This document shows positions 1-8,356 of a DNA stretch of 59,305 nucleotides, piece after piece (position 1 is the first letter of the stretch; every line of letters starts with the position of its first letter). Made by a program: the position numbers and the translations under genes. The notes beneath the pieces are model-generated. The model was not told where the DNA came from and searched no databases. It worked only from the letters and a program-made list of their open reading frames with translations. The stretch comes from Bacteroidaceae bacterium (GTDB lineage Bacteria; Bacteroidota; Bacteroidia; Bacteroidales; Bacteroidaceae), in assembly GCA_017503235.1 (NCBI GenBank), contig JAFVTL010000086.1, positions 1-59,305 of the forward strand, in the 5' to 3' direction.

Positions 1-1192
1 CTACCACCGGACGAGTTTCTCCCTTCTTGTTAATCATGAAGAGTGAAGGAATACCGGCGGCTTTGGCTACAAAGGCGTCATCCGCACCAAAGGTTGGTGC
101 GATATGTACGATACCTGTACCATCTTCTGTAGTAACATAATCACCTGGGATTACGCGGAAGGCTTGAGCCGATGCATCTTTCCATTGACCGTTTTCGTCT
201 ACGCTTACTGGTTTTACCCATGGAAGGAGCTGCTCGTATTCCATACCTACAAGGTCTGAACCTTTGTACTCGCCAACGACTTTGAACGGAACAAGCTTAT
301 CGCCCGGCTTGTAGTCTTCGAGTGCAAGTTCTGCAGCTTTCGGGTTGAAGTGCATGTTCAAGAGTGCCTTGGCCAATACTACGGTCATCTTTTCACCGGT
401 ATATCCATTGTATGTCTGAACGGCAACATAATCAATCTTCGGGCCCACACAAAGAGCTGTATTCGAAGGCAATGTCCATGGAGTGGTTGTCCACGCAATG
501 AAGTAAGGAGTACCCCACTCTGCCATTTCCGGTTTCGGGTTCTTCATCTTGAACTGACCGATTACGGTAGTATCCTTCACATCACGATAACAACCCGGTT
601 GGTTCAATTCGTGAGAGCTAAGACCGGTACCTGCGGCCGGAGAATAGGGTTGGATAGTGTAACCCTTATAAAGCAAGTTCTTGTTATAGAGTTGCTTCAA
701 GAGCCACCAAAGGGTTTCGATGTAACGGTTGTCATAAGTGATGTACGGGTCTTCCAAGTCTACCCAATAGCCCATCTTATGAGTAAGGTCTGTCCATTCT
801 TTGGTGAACTTCATTACATCCTTGCGGCATGCAGCATTGTAGTCAGCTACAGAAATAGTCTTGCCAATGTCTTCTTTGGTGATACCCATTGATTTTTCCA
901 CACCGAGTTCTACCGGAAGGCCGTGAGTGTCCCAACCAGCCTTACGTTTCACCTGATAACCCTTCATGGTCTTGTAGCGGCAGAAGGTATCTTTGATGGT
1001 ACGTGCCATTACGTGGTGAATACCCGGCATACCGTTTGCTGAAGGAGGACCTTCGTAGAATACGAAAGAAGGACATCCTTCACGTTCTGTCATACTTTTG
1101 GAGAAAACATCGTTTTCATCCCATTTCTTAAGTACTTCCTTGTTAACCTGAGAAAGGTTCAATTGCGACAATTCTGCAAATTTCTTGCTCAT
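1..1192 (-). CDS. ileS: Isoleucyl-tRNA synthetase, N-terminal part (cut by window edge)
   Basis: Class Ia aminoacyl-tRNA synthetase that charges tRNA-Ile in the cytosol. Translating the minus strand from the ATG at 1192 gives 397 uninterrupted residues beginning MSKKFAELSQ; the stop lies outside the window. The Rossmann fold begins with FYEGPPSANGMPGIHHV, and the editing domain (CP1) contains TTPWTLPSN and, further on, GTGIVHIAPTFGADD. The class I signature reads GIHH at residues 57-60 where HxGH is usual, so the first and third positions look exchanged. The overall sequence resembles the eukaryote-like IleRS2 type. A promoter lies 60-90 bases upstream. The product is near certain; the KMSKS loop and C-terminal domain cannot be seen here. 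Confidence 0.96.
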   Translation of the reverse strand, partial: MSKKFAELSQLNLSQVNKEVLKKWDENDVFSKSMTEREGCPSFVFYEGPPSANGMPGIHHVMARTIKDTFCRYKTMKGYQVKRKAGWDTHGLPVELGVEKSMGITKEDIGKTISVADYNAACRKDVMKFTKEWTDLTHKMGYWVDLEDPYITYDNRYIETLWWLLKQLYNKNLLYKGYTIQPYSPAAGTGLSSHELNQPGCYRDVKDTTVIGQFKMKNPKPEMAEWGTPYFIAWTTTPWTLPSNTALCVGPKIDYVAVQTYNGYTGEKMTVVLAKALLNMHFNPKAAELALEDYKPGDKLVPFKVVGEYKGSDLVGMEYEQLLPWVKPVSVDENGQWKDASAQAFRVIPGDYVTTEDGTGIVHIAPTFGADDAFVAKAAGIPSLFMINKKGETRPVV

Positions 1193-1253
1193 AATGTATG
1201 TTGTTTTTCCTTTTATTTCACACGCTTAGAGTAACCCTCTATTTTTAAAGTTG

Positions 1254-1284
1254 CAAATTTACAAGAAAAAAAGGAAGGTAGAAA
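1254..1284 (-). promoter_or_regulatory. Promoter of ileS
   Basis: On the minus strand TTTC (1281-1284), 19 bases, then TAAATTTG (1254-1261) fits the Bacteroidetes -33/-7 form. Transcription would start near 1248 and give a leader of about 55 nt before the ileS ATG at 1192. Confidence 0.6.
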
Positions 1285-1317
1285 GTTTTACTAGTGTTTT
1301 TTATATAAAACGAAGAA

Positions 1318-1339
1318 AGACGTCCGATAAGGACGCCTT
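1318..1339 (-). terminator. Terminator after the small PLDc_N-like gene
   Basis: Read on the minus strand, AGGCGTCC and GGACGTCT form an 8-bp stem (one wobble) around TTATC, followed by a T-rich run. It sits just past the stop of the 1366-1551 gene and before the ileS promoter, so it separates the two units. Confidence 0.6.
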
Positions 1340-1365
1340 TCATTTCATTTTTTGGATGATTCGAA

Positions 1366-1551
1366 TTACTTGAACCATTCTTGCAAGTGATCCTTGGCGT
1401 AAAGATAATACACTGCCAAACCAATCCAGCTAGTAAGCAGAAGGACGATGATAGTGATAATCTTACCTGTACCTGTGATGTTCTTCTTCAATACATCAAG
1501 TATTGCCATGACGCACAATACAATGCCTAACAACCAAATAATAGTTCCCAT
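1366..1551 (-). CDS. Small two-helix membrane protein, PLDc_N-like
   Basis: A 61-residue protein with two hydrophobic helices, roughly residues 2-20 and 31-51, separated by a short polar stretch (DVLKKNITGTG), and ending in the charged AKDHLQEWFK. This spacing, with W-I-G-L-A-V-Y-Y in the second helix, resembles the N-terminal membrane domain of cardiolipin synthases (PLDc_N), which also occurs alone in many Bacteroidetes proteins. No catalytic domain is present, so an enzyme role is not supported. It lies downstream of eda on the same strand, but 81 bases and a pair of 22-bp repeats separate them. A hairpin terminator follows the stop. The gene looks real; its function is unknown. Confidence 0.7.
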   Translation of the reverse strand: MGTIIWLLGIVLCVMAILDVLKKNITGTGKIITIIVLLLTSWIGLAVYYLYAKDHLQEWFK

Positions 1552-1591
1552 AATAGTTTTGTTTAAATGATAAATAAAAAGTTACGTTTTT

Positions 1592-1635
1592 CGAGTGATA
1601 AAGCATAGCTTTACGAGTTGTAAAGCATAGTTTTA
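1592..1635. repeat. Two tandem 22-bp units, hairpin-forming
   Basis: Two units of the form cgagtNNtaaagcatagYttta stand head to tail at 1592-1613 and 1614-1635. The array can fold on itself (taaagcatag/ctttacgag). The core aaagcRtagttttatcc recurs at 14095-14133, and a related hairpin sits at 20595-20631, so this is one copy of a dispersed family placed in the 3' region of eda. Confidence 0.7.
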
Positions 1636-2307
1636 TCCGTTGTTTCTTGCTTCTTCAATATAGGCGAGTGCCTCCTTGCATTTTTCGGTCACATATGCCC
1701 AGTCTTCTGCTTTGACCTTATCCGAGGGGAATAACTTGGAGCCCATTCCTACGCAAAATACTCCTGCCTTGATCCATGAAGTGAGATTCTCCTTGGTAGG
1801 CTCTACCCCACCGGTCACCATCAGCTTTGACCATGGCATTGGAGCCATGAGTCCTTTTACCAATTTGGGTCCTAACACATCGCCAGGGAACACTTTGCAG
1901 AGGTCGCATCCCACTTCCTGGGCAGCTCCCACTTCAGAAACGCTTCCGCATCCTGGAGTGTATGCAACAAGACGGCGGTTGCATATCTTGGCTACTTCGG
2001 GATTGAACAGAGGGCCTACAACGAAACAGGCACCCAATTGCAAGTAGAGGGCAGCGGTAGCAGGGTCGACAATTGAGCCTACACCCATAGCCATGTCGGG
2101 ACATTCCTTAGCTGCATATTTCACAACTTCAGCGAATACTTCGTGAGCAAAGTCTCCTCGATTGGTGAATTCGAATGCACGAACACCGCCGTCATAGCAT
2201 GCCTTGACCACTTTCTTGGCGGTTTCAGCGTCTTTGTGATAGAATACAGGCACCATGCCTGTTGAGCCGATTTTCTGCAATACGGCCATTTTATCAAATC
2301 TTGCCAT
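1633..2307 (-). CDS. eda: KDPG / 4-hydroxy-2-oxoglutarate aldolase
   Basis: Class I aldolase that cleaves 2-keto-3-deoxy-6-phosphogluconate to pyruvate and glyceraldehyde-3-phosphate, the last step of hexuronate breakdown. The 224 residues form one TIM barrel, the usual length. Recognisable parts are EFTNRG (Glu46, the general acid/base position), the loop [16 protein letters not shown], and the Schiff-base lysine in CDLCKVFPG (Lys138), then TGGV at the phosphate-binding end. The ATG at 2307 follows the kdgK stop by 21 bases, so the two genes form an operon from the promoter at 3427-3457. The kdgK neighbour fixes the substrate more firmly than the sequence alone would. Confidence 0.95.
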   Translation of the reverse strand: MARFDKMAVLQKIGSTGMVPVFYHKDAETAKKVVKACYDGGVRAFEFTNRGDFAHEVFAEVVKYAAKECPDMAMGVGSIVDPATAALYLQLGACFVVGPLFNPEVAKICNRRLVAYTPGCGSVSEVGAAQEVGCDLCKVFPGDVLGPKLVKGLMAPMPWSKLMVTGGVEPTKENLTSWIKAGVFCVGMGSKLFPSDKVKAEDWAYVTEKCKEALAYIEEARNNG

Positions 2308-2328
2308 TGTTTCTTTCTTTTTTGTGAG

Positions 2329-3351
2329 TTATCGTTGTACTCTTCCGCTTGCATCACCTCCAGCAAGGGCTTCCACTTCTTCGGTTGAAACGAGGTTGAA
2401 GTCTCCGTTGATAGTGTGCTTCAAGGCTGATGCTGCTACGGCAAATTCGAGGGCTGCGCCTTGGTTAGGCTTGGTCAACAAGCCATGGATGATACCACCA
2501 GAGAATGAATCACCTCCACCTACGCGGTCTATGATAGGGTTGATGTCGTAACGCTTTGATTCATAGAATTCTTCTCCGTTGTAAATCATGGCTTTCCATC
2601 CGTTGTGAGTGGCTGAGAAAGATTCGCGGAGGGTTGAAATGACATATTTGAATCCGAATTCCTTGGCCATGGCCTTAAAGATTCCCTTGTAACCTTCCGC
2701 ATCGGTCTTTCCGCCTTCTACGTCGGCTTCCGGCTTGAATCCGAGGCAAAGTTCGGCGTCTTCTTCATTGCCGATACAAACATCCACATACTTCATGAGT
2801 GGTTTCATGATGCTTTGCGCCTTTTCCTTTGTCCACAATTTCTTACGGAAATTAAGGTCCACTGATACGGTTACTCCATGACGCTTGGCCGCTTCGCAAG
2901 CCAGGCGTGTCAACTCGGCAGCTTTGTCAGAAATGGCCGGTGTGATGCCTGACCAATGAAACCAATCGGCACCTTCCATGATGGCGTCGAAGTCAAAATC
3001 AGATGGCTCAGCTTCGGCAATGGCTGAATGTGCACGGTCATATATCACCTTGCTTGGGCGCATGGAAGCACCTGTTTCGAGGTAATAGATACCCACTCTG
3101 TCACCCCCACGGGCAATGTATCGGGTGTCCACTCCGTATTTACGAAGGGCATTGACGGCTGACTGGCCTATCTCGTGTTTAGGCAATTTGGTTACGAAGT
3201 AGGCGTCATGTCCATAGTTGGCACAGCTGACGGCTACATTGGCTTCACCTCCCCCATAAACTACATCGAAAGAATCAGATTGGACAAAACGCGTGTTTCC
3301 TGGTGTGGAAAGTCTCAGCATTATTTCGCCCAAGGTTACAATTTTTCCCAT
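2329..3351 (-). CDS. kdgK: 2-dehydro-3-deoxygluconokinase
   Basis: PfkB/ribokinase-family sugar kinase of 340 residues that phosphorylates KDG with ATP to give KDPG for the eda product next door. The N-terminal part has the substrate lid and the GGGEANVAV signature (33-41). The C-terminal PfkB signature DRVGGGDSFSGG ends with the anion hole and catalytic base Asp281. KDG specificity is inferred from the operon with eda and from the divergent uxaA, and the sequence resembles KDG kinases of Bacteroidetes. The protein ends in GDASGRVQR, 21 bases before the eda start. A textbook promoter lies 76-106 bases upstream. Confidence 0.92.
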   Translation of the reverse strand: MGKIVTLGEIMLRLSTPGNTRFVQSDSFDVVYGGGEANVAVSCANYGHDAYFVTKLPKHEIGQSAVNALRKYGVDTRYIARGGDRVGIYYLETGASMRPSKVIYDRAHSAIAEAEPSDFDFDAIMEGADWFHWSGITPAISDKAAELTRLACEAAKRHGVTVSVDLNFRKKLWTKEKAQSIMKPLMKYVDVCIGNEEDAELCLGFKPEADVEGGKTDAEGYKGIFKAMAKEFGFKYVISTLRESFSATHNGWKAMIYNGEEFYESKRYDINPIIDRVGGGDSFSGGIIHGLLTKPNQGAALEFAVAASALKHTINGDFNLVSTEEVEALAGGDASGRVQR

Positions 3352-3426
3352 AATTGTTGGAATGTAATGTATAAAAGTTATCTATTTTGTAAAATTGACT
3401 ACACTTTGTTTAGCCTTAAACGTGTA

Positions 3427-3457
3427 CAAAGGTAGGTATTATTTTTTCATTGCCAAA
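3427..3457 (-). promoter_or_regulatory. Promoter of the kdgK-eda operon
   Basis: On the minus strand TTTG (3454-3457), exactly 19 bases, then TACCTTTG (3427-3434) is a full match to the Bacteroidetes consensus. It overlaps the divergent uxaA promoter (3444-3474), so a regulator bound here could act on both units. Confidence 0.75.
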
Positions 3458-3474
3458 AAAAGTAGCTATATTTG
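3444..3474 (+). promoter_or_regulatory. Promoter of uxaA
   Basis: TATATTTG at 3467-3474 is a good -7 element; the -33 position, 19 bases upstream, is TTTT (3444-3447), a weaker match. The predicted start is near 3480, giving a leader of about 55 nt. The element is interleaved with the kdgK promoter on the other strand. Confidence 0.55.
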
Positions 3475-3535
3475 TCGGCACAAGGGTATTTACTTTTTAT
3501 ATAAGTCGCCCTTTACCTATTCCAATTCATTGAAT

Positions 3536-5029
3536 ATGAAGACAAGATATCTGAAAATAAATCCTTTAGACAATGTAGCTGTTGCAATCACTTGCCTGAA
3601 AGCGGGAGAAACTATTCAAGGTGATGAAGGAGAATTGATTGTAAAGGAAGATATACCGGCGGGTCATAAGGTAACTTTGAAGGAGTTTTCGCAAGGTGAA
3701 AATGTCATTAAATATGGTTATCCTATCGGTCACACCATCGAGCCGATGGAGGCAGGTTGTTGGATAAGCGACAAACAATTAAAAACCAATTTAGAAGGAT
3801 TGCTTGAATATACATATCATCCTGTAAACGTGCCGCTTGACATTCCATTTGAAAACCGATACTTTAAGGGGTATCGGCGCAAGAATGGGGATGTAGGTAT
3901 TCGTAATGAGATATGGATAATTCCTACAGTCGGTTGTGTCAATGGCATTGCCAACCAATTGGCGGAAAACCTTCGAAAGGAAACTGACGGACAAGGAGTG
4001 GATGTTATCAAGGCTTTCCCTCATAACTATGGTTGTTCACAATTGGGAGATGACCATGAGAATACCAAGAAGATACTCCGAGATATGGTGAAACACCCCA
4101 ATGCTGGTGGTGTTCTGGTAGTTGGCTTGGGATGTGAAAACAACCAGCCGGATGTTTTTCGTGAGTTCATTGGCGAATATGATGAAGAGCGAGTCAAGTT
4201 TCTGGTTACCCAACAGGTGGAAGGTGACGAAGTCGAAATTGGCATGCAACTTCTGCGTGAGATTTACGCCAAGGCCAAGGAGGACCTGCGTGAGGATATC
4301 CCTTTGTCAGAACTCCGAGTAGGATTGAAATGCGGTGGTTCAGATGGCTTTTCGGGTATTACCGCAAATCCTCTTTTGGGATTGTTTTCGGATTATCTCA
4401 TTGCTCAAGGTGGTACCTCTGTGCTGACTGAAGTACCCGAAATGTTTGGCTCCGAGACTATTCTGATGGACAGATGCCGCACCAAAGACTTGTTTGATAG
4501 GACAGTTTCGCTCATCAATGACTTTAAAGAATATTTTCTTTCCCATGGAGAGCCTGTAGGCGAAAATCCTTCACCGGGAAACAAGGCAGGAGGTATCTCT
4601 ACTCTGGAAGAGAAAGCATTGGGATGTACCCAGAAATGCGGCAAAGCCCATGTGGATGGTGTGTTGGCTTATGGCGACCGCCTTCAGGTGAAAGGTCTCA
4701 ATCTGTTGTCTGCTCCTGGAAATGATTTGGTCGCATCTACCGCATTGGCTTCGTGTGGATGTCACATCGTACTATTTACCACCGGAAGGGGTACTCCTTT
4801 CGGCACTTTTGTACCGACAATGAAAATCTCGACCAACACTCTTCTGGCTACCAACAAGCCCAATTGGATAGACTTCAATGCGGGTGTGATTGTCGAAGGT
4901 GAACCAAAAGAATCTGTGTGTGAGCGTTTTATTGACTATGTCATCCGGGTGGCAAGTGGTGAACCAGTCAACAACGAAAAGAAAGATTATCGGGAAATCG
5001 CCATTTTCAAGACAGGGGTGACTCTTTAA
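3536..5029 (+). CDS. uxaA: Altronate dehydratase (UxaA family)
   Basis: Converts D-altronate to 2-keto-3-deoxygluconate in galacturonate breakdown, the substrate for the divergent kdgK. The 497 residues match the full-length UxaA family: an N-terminal SAF-like domain (about 1-90), then the large UxaA domain with GCVNGIANQLAENL, FPHNYGCSQLGDDHENT, GLGCENNQPD and LKCGGSDGFSGITANP, and a C-terminal part with GRGTPFGTFVPTMKIS and WIDFNAGVI. The many conserved Cys and His residues fit metal binding. The open frame runs further upstream, but the ATG at 3536 matches family N-termini and lies behind the promoter. A galactarate dehydratase role is possible but less likely beside kdgK and eda. Confidence 0.9.
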   Translation: MKTRYLKINPLDNVAVAITCLKAGETIQGDEGELIVKEDIPAGHKVTLKEFSQGENVIKYGYPIGHTIEPMEAGCWISDKQLKTNLEGLLEYTYHPVNVPLDIPFENRYFKGYRRKNGDVGIRNEIWIIPTVGCVNGIANQLAENLRKETDGQGVDVIKAFPHNYGCSQLGDDHENTKKILRDMVKHPNAGGVLVVGLGCENNQPDVFREFIGEYDEERVKFLVTQQVEGDEVEIGMQLLREIYAKAKEDLREDIPLSELRVGLKCGGSDGFSGITANPLLGLFSDYLIAQGGTSVLTEVPEMFGSETILMDRCRTKDLFDRTVSLINDFKEYFLSHGEPVGENPSPGNKAGGISTLEEKALGCTQKCGKAHVDGVLAYGDRLQVKGLNLLSAPGNDLVASTALASCGCHIVLFTTGRGTPFGTFVPTMKISTNTLLATNKPNWIDFNAGVIVEGEPKESVCERFIDYVIRVASGEPVNNEKKDYREIAIFKTGVTL

Positions 5030-5053
5030 TAATTATATTTCCATTACTGATCT

Positions 5054-6358
5054 ATGCAACAAATTGAAAATAAAATAGTTGATGCAAAGAAAGGATGGTT
5101 GGCACTTAGTCCACTGATTGTTTTTCTTTGCCTTTATCTGGTCACTTCGATACTGGTCAATGATTTCTATAAAGTGCCCATTACCGTGGCTTTTCTCGTT
5201 TCTTCCGTCTATGCTGTAGCTATCACGCGAGGGTTGCCTTTGAACGAGCGGGTGATGCAATTTTCAGTGGGTGCCGCAAACAAGGACATTATCCTGATGA
5301 TTTGGATATTCATCCTGGCAGGAGCATTTGCCCAAAGTGCAAAAGATATAGGTTCCATTGACGCAACGGTCAACCTCACTCTTCAGTGTCTGCCGGCCAA
5401 TCTGTTGTTGGCGGGATTCTTTCTGGCTTCGTGCTTTATTTCCTTGTCTATTGGTACATCTGTAGGGACCATTGTTGCTTTGACTCCAGTTGTAGCCGGT
5501 ATTGCCGAAAAGACGGATATGAACATGGCTTTTATGACCGCTATTGTGGTAGGAGGAGCCTTTTTTGGTGACAATCTGTCGTTCATTTCCGATACGACCA
5601 TAGCAGCTACCCGCACTCAAGGATGCGCCATGCGCGACAAGTTTCGGGTGAACTTCCTGATTGTTATGCCTGCAGCTCTGCTTGTACTTGTCTATTATAT
5701 ATTTGCAGGAATGGATGTAGAGGTTTCTCATGAACCTGTCAGCATTGAATGGCTGAAGGTTCTCCCCTATCTCATTGTACTTGTCTCAGCCTTTATGGGC
5801 ATGAATGTAGCTTTGGTACTTGTTCTTGGCATTGTTTCGACTGGTGTTATCGGACTTTTGACCGGTAGCCTGACCTTCTTTGATTGGTTTGCTTCGATGG
5901 GAAATGGCATCACTGGCATGGGTGAACTGATAATAGTGACGCTTTTGGCTGGAGGAATGCTCGAACTGATTAGATATAATGGTGGTATTGCCTACATCCT
6001 TCATGTATTGACGCGAAGGATTGAAGGCAAGCGAGGGGCCGAGTTGTGCATTGCAACTTTGGTGAGCATAGCCAATGTCTGCACCGCCAACAACACCATA
6101 GCCATCATCACTGTAGGTCCTTTGGCTAAGGATATAGCTGGGAAATATGGAGTTGACAACCGTAAGAGTGCCAGTATTCTTGACACCTTCTCGTGTGTGG
6201 TTCAAGGTATTATCCCGTATGGCGCCCAATTGCTGATAGCATCCAAACTTGCTTCGCTTTCTCCTATTTCCATTATCGGATATTTGTATTATCCAATGTG
6301 TGTAGGCGTGATTGCCATTGTCTGCATTCTGCTTCGTCATCCCAAGAAATATTCCTGA
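5054..6358 (+). CDS. Na+/H+ antiporter, NhaC family
   Basis: Integral membrane protein of 434 residues with about eleven hydrophobic helices. It matches the NhaC-type antiporter family; the family-typical stretch SIGTSVGTIVALTPVVAGIAE is followed by GGAFFGDNLSFISDTT and, in the C-terminal half, NVCTANNTIAIITVGPLAKDIA. Family members exchange Na+ for H+, and some move organic acids. The gene begins 24 bases after uxaA on the same strand, so the two are probably co-transcribed. That placement raises the possibility that it handles a hexuronate-linked substrate, which the sequence alone does not show. The next gene starts one base after its stop. Confidence 0.82.
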   Translation: MQQIENKIVDAKKGWLALSPLIVFLCLYLVTSILVNDFYKVPITVAFLVSSVYAVAITRGLPLNERVMQFSVGAANKDIILMIWIFILAGAFAQSAKDIGSIDATVNLTLQCLPANLLLAGFFLASCFISLSIGTSVGTIVALTPVVAGIAEKTDMNMAFMTAIVVGGAFFGDNLSFISDTTIAATRTQGCAMRDKFRVNFLIVMPAALLVLVYYIFAGMDVEVSHEPVSIEWLKVLPYLIVLVSAFMGMNVALVLVLGIVSTGVIGLLTGSLTFFDWFASMGNGITGMGELIIVTLLAGGMLELIRYNGGIAYILHVLTRRIEGKRGAELCIATLVSIANVCTANNTIAIITVGPLAKDIAGKYGVDNRKSASILDTFSCVVQGIIPYGAQLLIASKLASLSPISIIGYLYYPMCVGVIAIVCILLRHPKKYS

Positions 6359-6359
6359 C

Positions 6360-6995
6360 ATGAAGAACAGATGTGACATTCCAAACGACCTTCAACAGTA
6401 TGTGGAGGAGAATATTATCCCCCATTATGCATCGTTTGACAAAGCTCATCGCGAGGATCATGTACTTAAGGTAATGGAGGAAAGCCTCCGTTTGTCGACG
6501 TTTTTTGATGTGGATGTAAAAATGGTTTATGTCATAGCTGCCTATCATGACGTCGGTTTGTGTGAAGGAAGGGAAATCCATCACCTCGCTTCTGCGAGGA
6601 TTATGCGTCAAGATAACCGGCTTAAAGTTTGGTTTTCTGAGGAAGAAATTGATATCATGTGTGAAGCCGTTGAAGACCATCGGGCATCCAATCGACATGT
6701 TCCTCGAAGTGTTTATGGACGCATTGTGGCAGAGGCTGACCGTTGCATCGAACCTTATGACATCCTGGTACGTACTATTCAATATGGCCTCTCCCACTAT
6801 CCCCAACTGAGCAAGGAAGAACAATATGAAAGATATTGTGAGCACTTGCAAGAAAAATATGCCGAAAGTGGTTATCTTCGCCTTTGGGTACCCCAGTCAT
6901 CCAATGCAGAAGGTCTTGCTGAATTGAGACGTATTATTTCTGATTCTTCCAAACGCAGGCTTTTGTTCGACGAAATCTATCAAAAAGAAAAATAA
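6360..6995 (+). CDS. HD-domain phosphohydrolase
   Basis: A 211-residue HD-superfamily protein, predicted to be a metal-dependent phosphohydrolase. The metal ligands can be followed: H in KAHREDHVLKV near residue 30, the HD pair in AAYHDVGLCEG, a further His pair at IHHLASARIM, and Asp in VAEADRC. The start at 6360 was chosen because it lies one base after the NhaC stop and gives the usual N-terminus. No signal peptide or membrane segment is seen. The substrate is unknown; small HD proteins of this kind act on nucleotides or phosphate monoesters. Co-transcription with uxaA and nhaC is likely. Confidence 0.75.
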   Translation: MKNRCDIPNDLQQYVEENIIPHYASFDKAHREDHVLKVMEESLRLSTFFDVDVKMVYVIAAYHDVGLCEGREIHHLASARIMRQDNRLKVWFSEEEIDIMCEAVEDHRASNRHVPRSVYGRIVAEADRCIEPYDILVRTIQYGLSHYPQLSKEEQYERYCEHLQEKYAESGYLRLWVPQSSNAEGLAELRRIISDSSKRRLLFDEIYQKEK

Positions 6996-7029
6996 TCCCT
7001 TTAAGCGGTGCTTTTATTATAAATTATTG

Positions 7030-7037
7030 TATATTTG
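7030..7037 (+). promoter_or_regulatory. -7 element before rsmG
   Basis: TATATTTG, 26 bases before the rsmG ATG at 7064, matches the Bacteroidetes -7 consensus. No clear TTTG is seen 19-21 bases upstream (the stretch is taagcggtgc), so strength is uncertain. Confidence 0.45.
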
Positions 7038-7063
7038 TCGATATGTTGTAATCGTTGACAAAT

Positions 7064-7684
7064 ATGGATTTGATAACCCGATATTTTCCCCATTTATCTG
7101 ACCAGCAAAAAGAACAGTTTGTTGCGCTGTACGACCTCTATACCGATTGGAACAGTAAGATAAATGTCATATCCAGAAAAGACATCACCAATCTTTATGA
7201 ACACCATGTGCTCCATTCCTTGGGCATAGCCCGCTTTATTTCCTTCAAGGATGGAAGTCAGGTCATGGACTTGGGTACAGGAGGCGGCTTCCCTGGCATC
7301 CCTTTGGCCATACTTTTCCCGGAAGTGAAGTTCCATTTGGTGGACAGCATCGGAAAGAAGATAAAGGTAGCCTCAGAAATTGCCAATGCCATTGGCTTAA
7401 AGAATGTCACTTTCAGACATTGCCGTGCCGAAGAGGAAAAAGCGAAATTCGACTTTGTGGTGAGCCGTGCTGTAATGCCTTTATCTGATTTGCTCAAGAT
7501 AATTCGCAAGAACATTTCGTCTACTCAGATGAATGCCATTCCTAACGGTTTGATATGTTTGAAGGGTGGCGAGTTGGCTAAGGAAACACTTCCTGTCAAG
7601 AACAAGGTTGAAATAATGGACTTGAAGAACGAGTTTGCGGAAGAGTTTTTTGAAACGAAGAAGGTGGTCTATGTACCCCTCTAA
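7064..7684 (+). CDS. rsmG: 16S rRNA (guanine527-N7)-methyltransferase
   Basis: SAM-dependent methyltransferase that modifies G527 in the 530 loop of 16S rRNA (GidB). The 206 residues match family length. Motif I is VMDLGTGGGFPGIPLAILFP, with the acidic residue for SAM in FHLVDSIGKK, and the substrate-side motif is VVSRAVMPL. The frame stays open to a TTG at 7055, but MDLITRYFPHLSDQQ at 7064 is the family-like start. A -7 element lies upstream. The metallo-hydrolase gene begins 15 bases after its stop, so the pair is likely one transcript. Confidence 0.94.
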   Translation: MDLITRYFPHLSDQQKEQFVALYDLYTDWNSKINVISRKDITNLYEHHVLHSLGIARFISFKDGSQVMDLGTGGGFPGIPLAILFPEVKFHLVDSIGKKIKVASEIANAIGLKNVTFRHCRAEEEKAKFDFVVSRAVMPLSDLLKIIRKNISSTQMNAIPNGLICLKGGELAKETLPVKNKVEIMDLKNEFAEEFFETKKVVYVPL

Positions 7685-7699
7685 CAAAATAGTAGCCTT

Positions 7700-8338
7700 A
7701 TGAAAATCAAGAAGTTTGAATTCAATATGTTCCCAGTCAACTGCTATGTGTTGTGGGATGAGACACTGGAGGCTGTTGTCATCGATGCAGGCTGTTTCTA
7801 TGAAGAAGAAAAGCAGATGCTGAAGAACTACATAATCAGCAAAGGATTGAAAGTGAAGCATTTGCTGAATACACACCTACATTTGGATCATATCTTTGGG
7901 AACCGTTTCATGTGGCAAGAGTTCGGCTTGAAGGCTGAAGCTGGCCAGCAGGATGAATTTTGGATTGCCCAAGCCCCTGCCCAATCGCGTATGTTCGGAT
8001 TCAAGTTTGATGAAGAACCGGTTGAATTAGGCAAATACCTTTGCGATGGCGATGTCATTTCCTTTGGAAACACTCAACTGGAAGTGATTCATGTACCTGG
8101 ACATTCCCCTGGAAGCATGGTCTTCTATAGCAAGGAAGACAACTGTCTGTTCACGGGCGATGTACTCTTCCAAGGCAGCATCGGACGTGCAGACTTGGCG
8201 GGTGGAAACTTTGATGAATTGCGTGAGCACATCTGTAGTCGTCTGTTCATCCTTCCTCCCGAAACAACTGTCTACCCAGGTCATGGTGACTCGACAACTA
8301 TTGGAATAGAAAAAGTCGAAAACCCTTTTTTTAGATAA
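7700..8338 (+). CDS. MBL-fold metallo-hydrolase, glyoxalase II-like
   Basis: Cytosolic metallo-beta-lactamase-fold hydrolase of 212 residues. The metal site is complete: H59-L-H61-L-D63-H64 in THLHLDHIFG, His in HVPGHSPGS, Asp in FTGDVLF and His in YPGHGDST. The compact single-domain form without the C-terminal glutathione-binding helices of true GloB places it in the YcbL-like group, which hydrolyses thioesters such as S-lactoylglutathione, or unknown substrates in organisms lacking glutathione. It sits between rsmG and gcvP and has no signal peptide. Confidence 0.88.
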   Translation: MKIKKFEFNMFPVNCYVLWDETLEAVVIDAGCFYEEEKQMLKNYIISKGLKVKHLLNTHLHLDHIFGNRFMWQEFGLKAEAGQQDEFWIAQAPAQSRMFGFKFDEEPVELGKYLCDGDVISFGNTQLEVIHVPGHSPGSMVFYSKEDNCLFTGDVLFQGSIGRADLAGGNFDELREHICSRLFILPPETTVYPGHGDSTTIGIEKVENPFFR

Positions 8339-8356
8339 CCTCAAATATCAGATATC

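Noticed and set aside
350..892. A 180-codon frame on the plus strand at the left end
   Set aside because: It is antisense to ileS, and the minus strand reads as a perfect IleRS.
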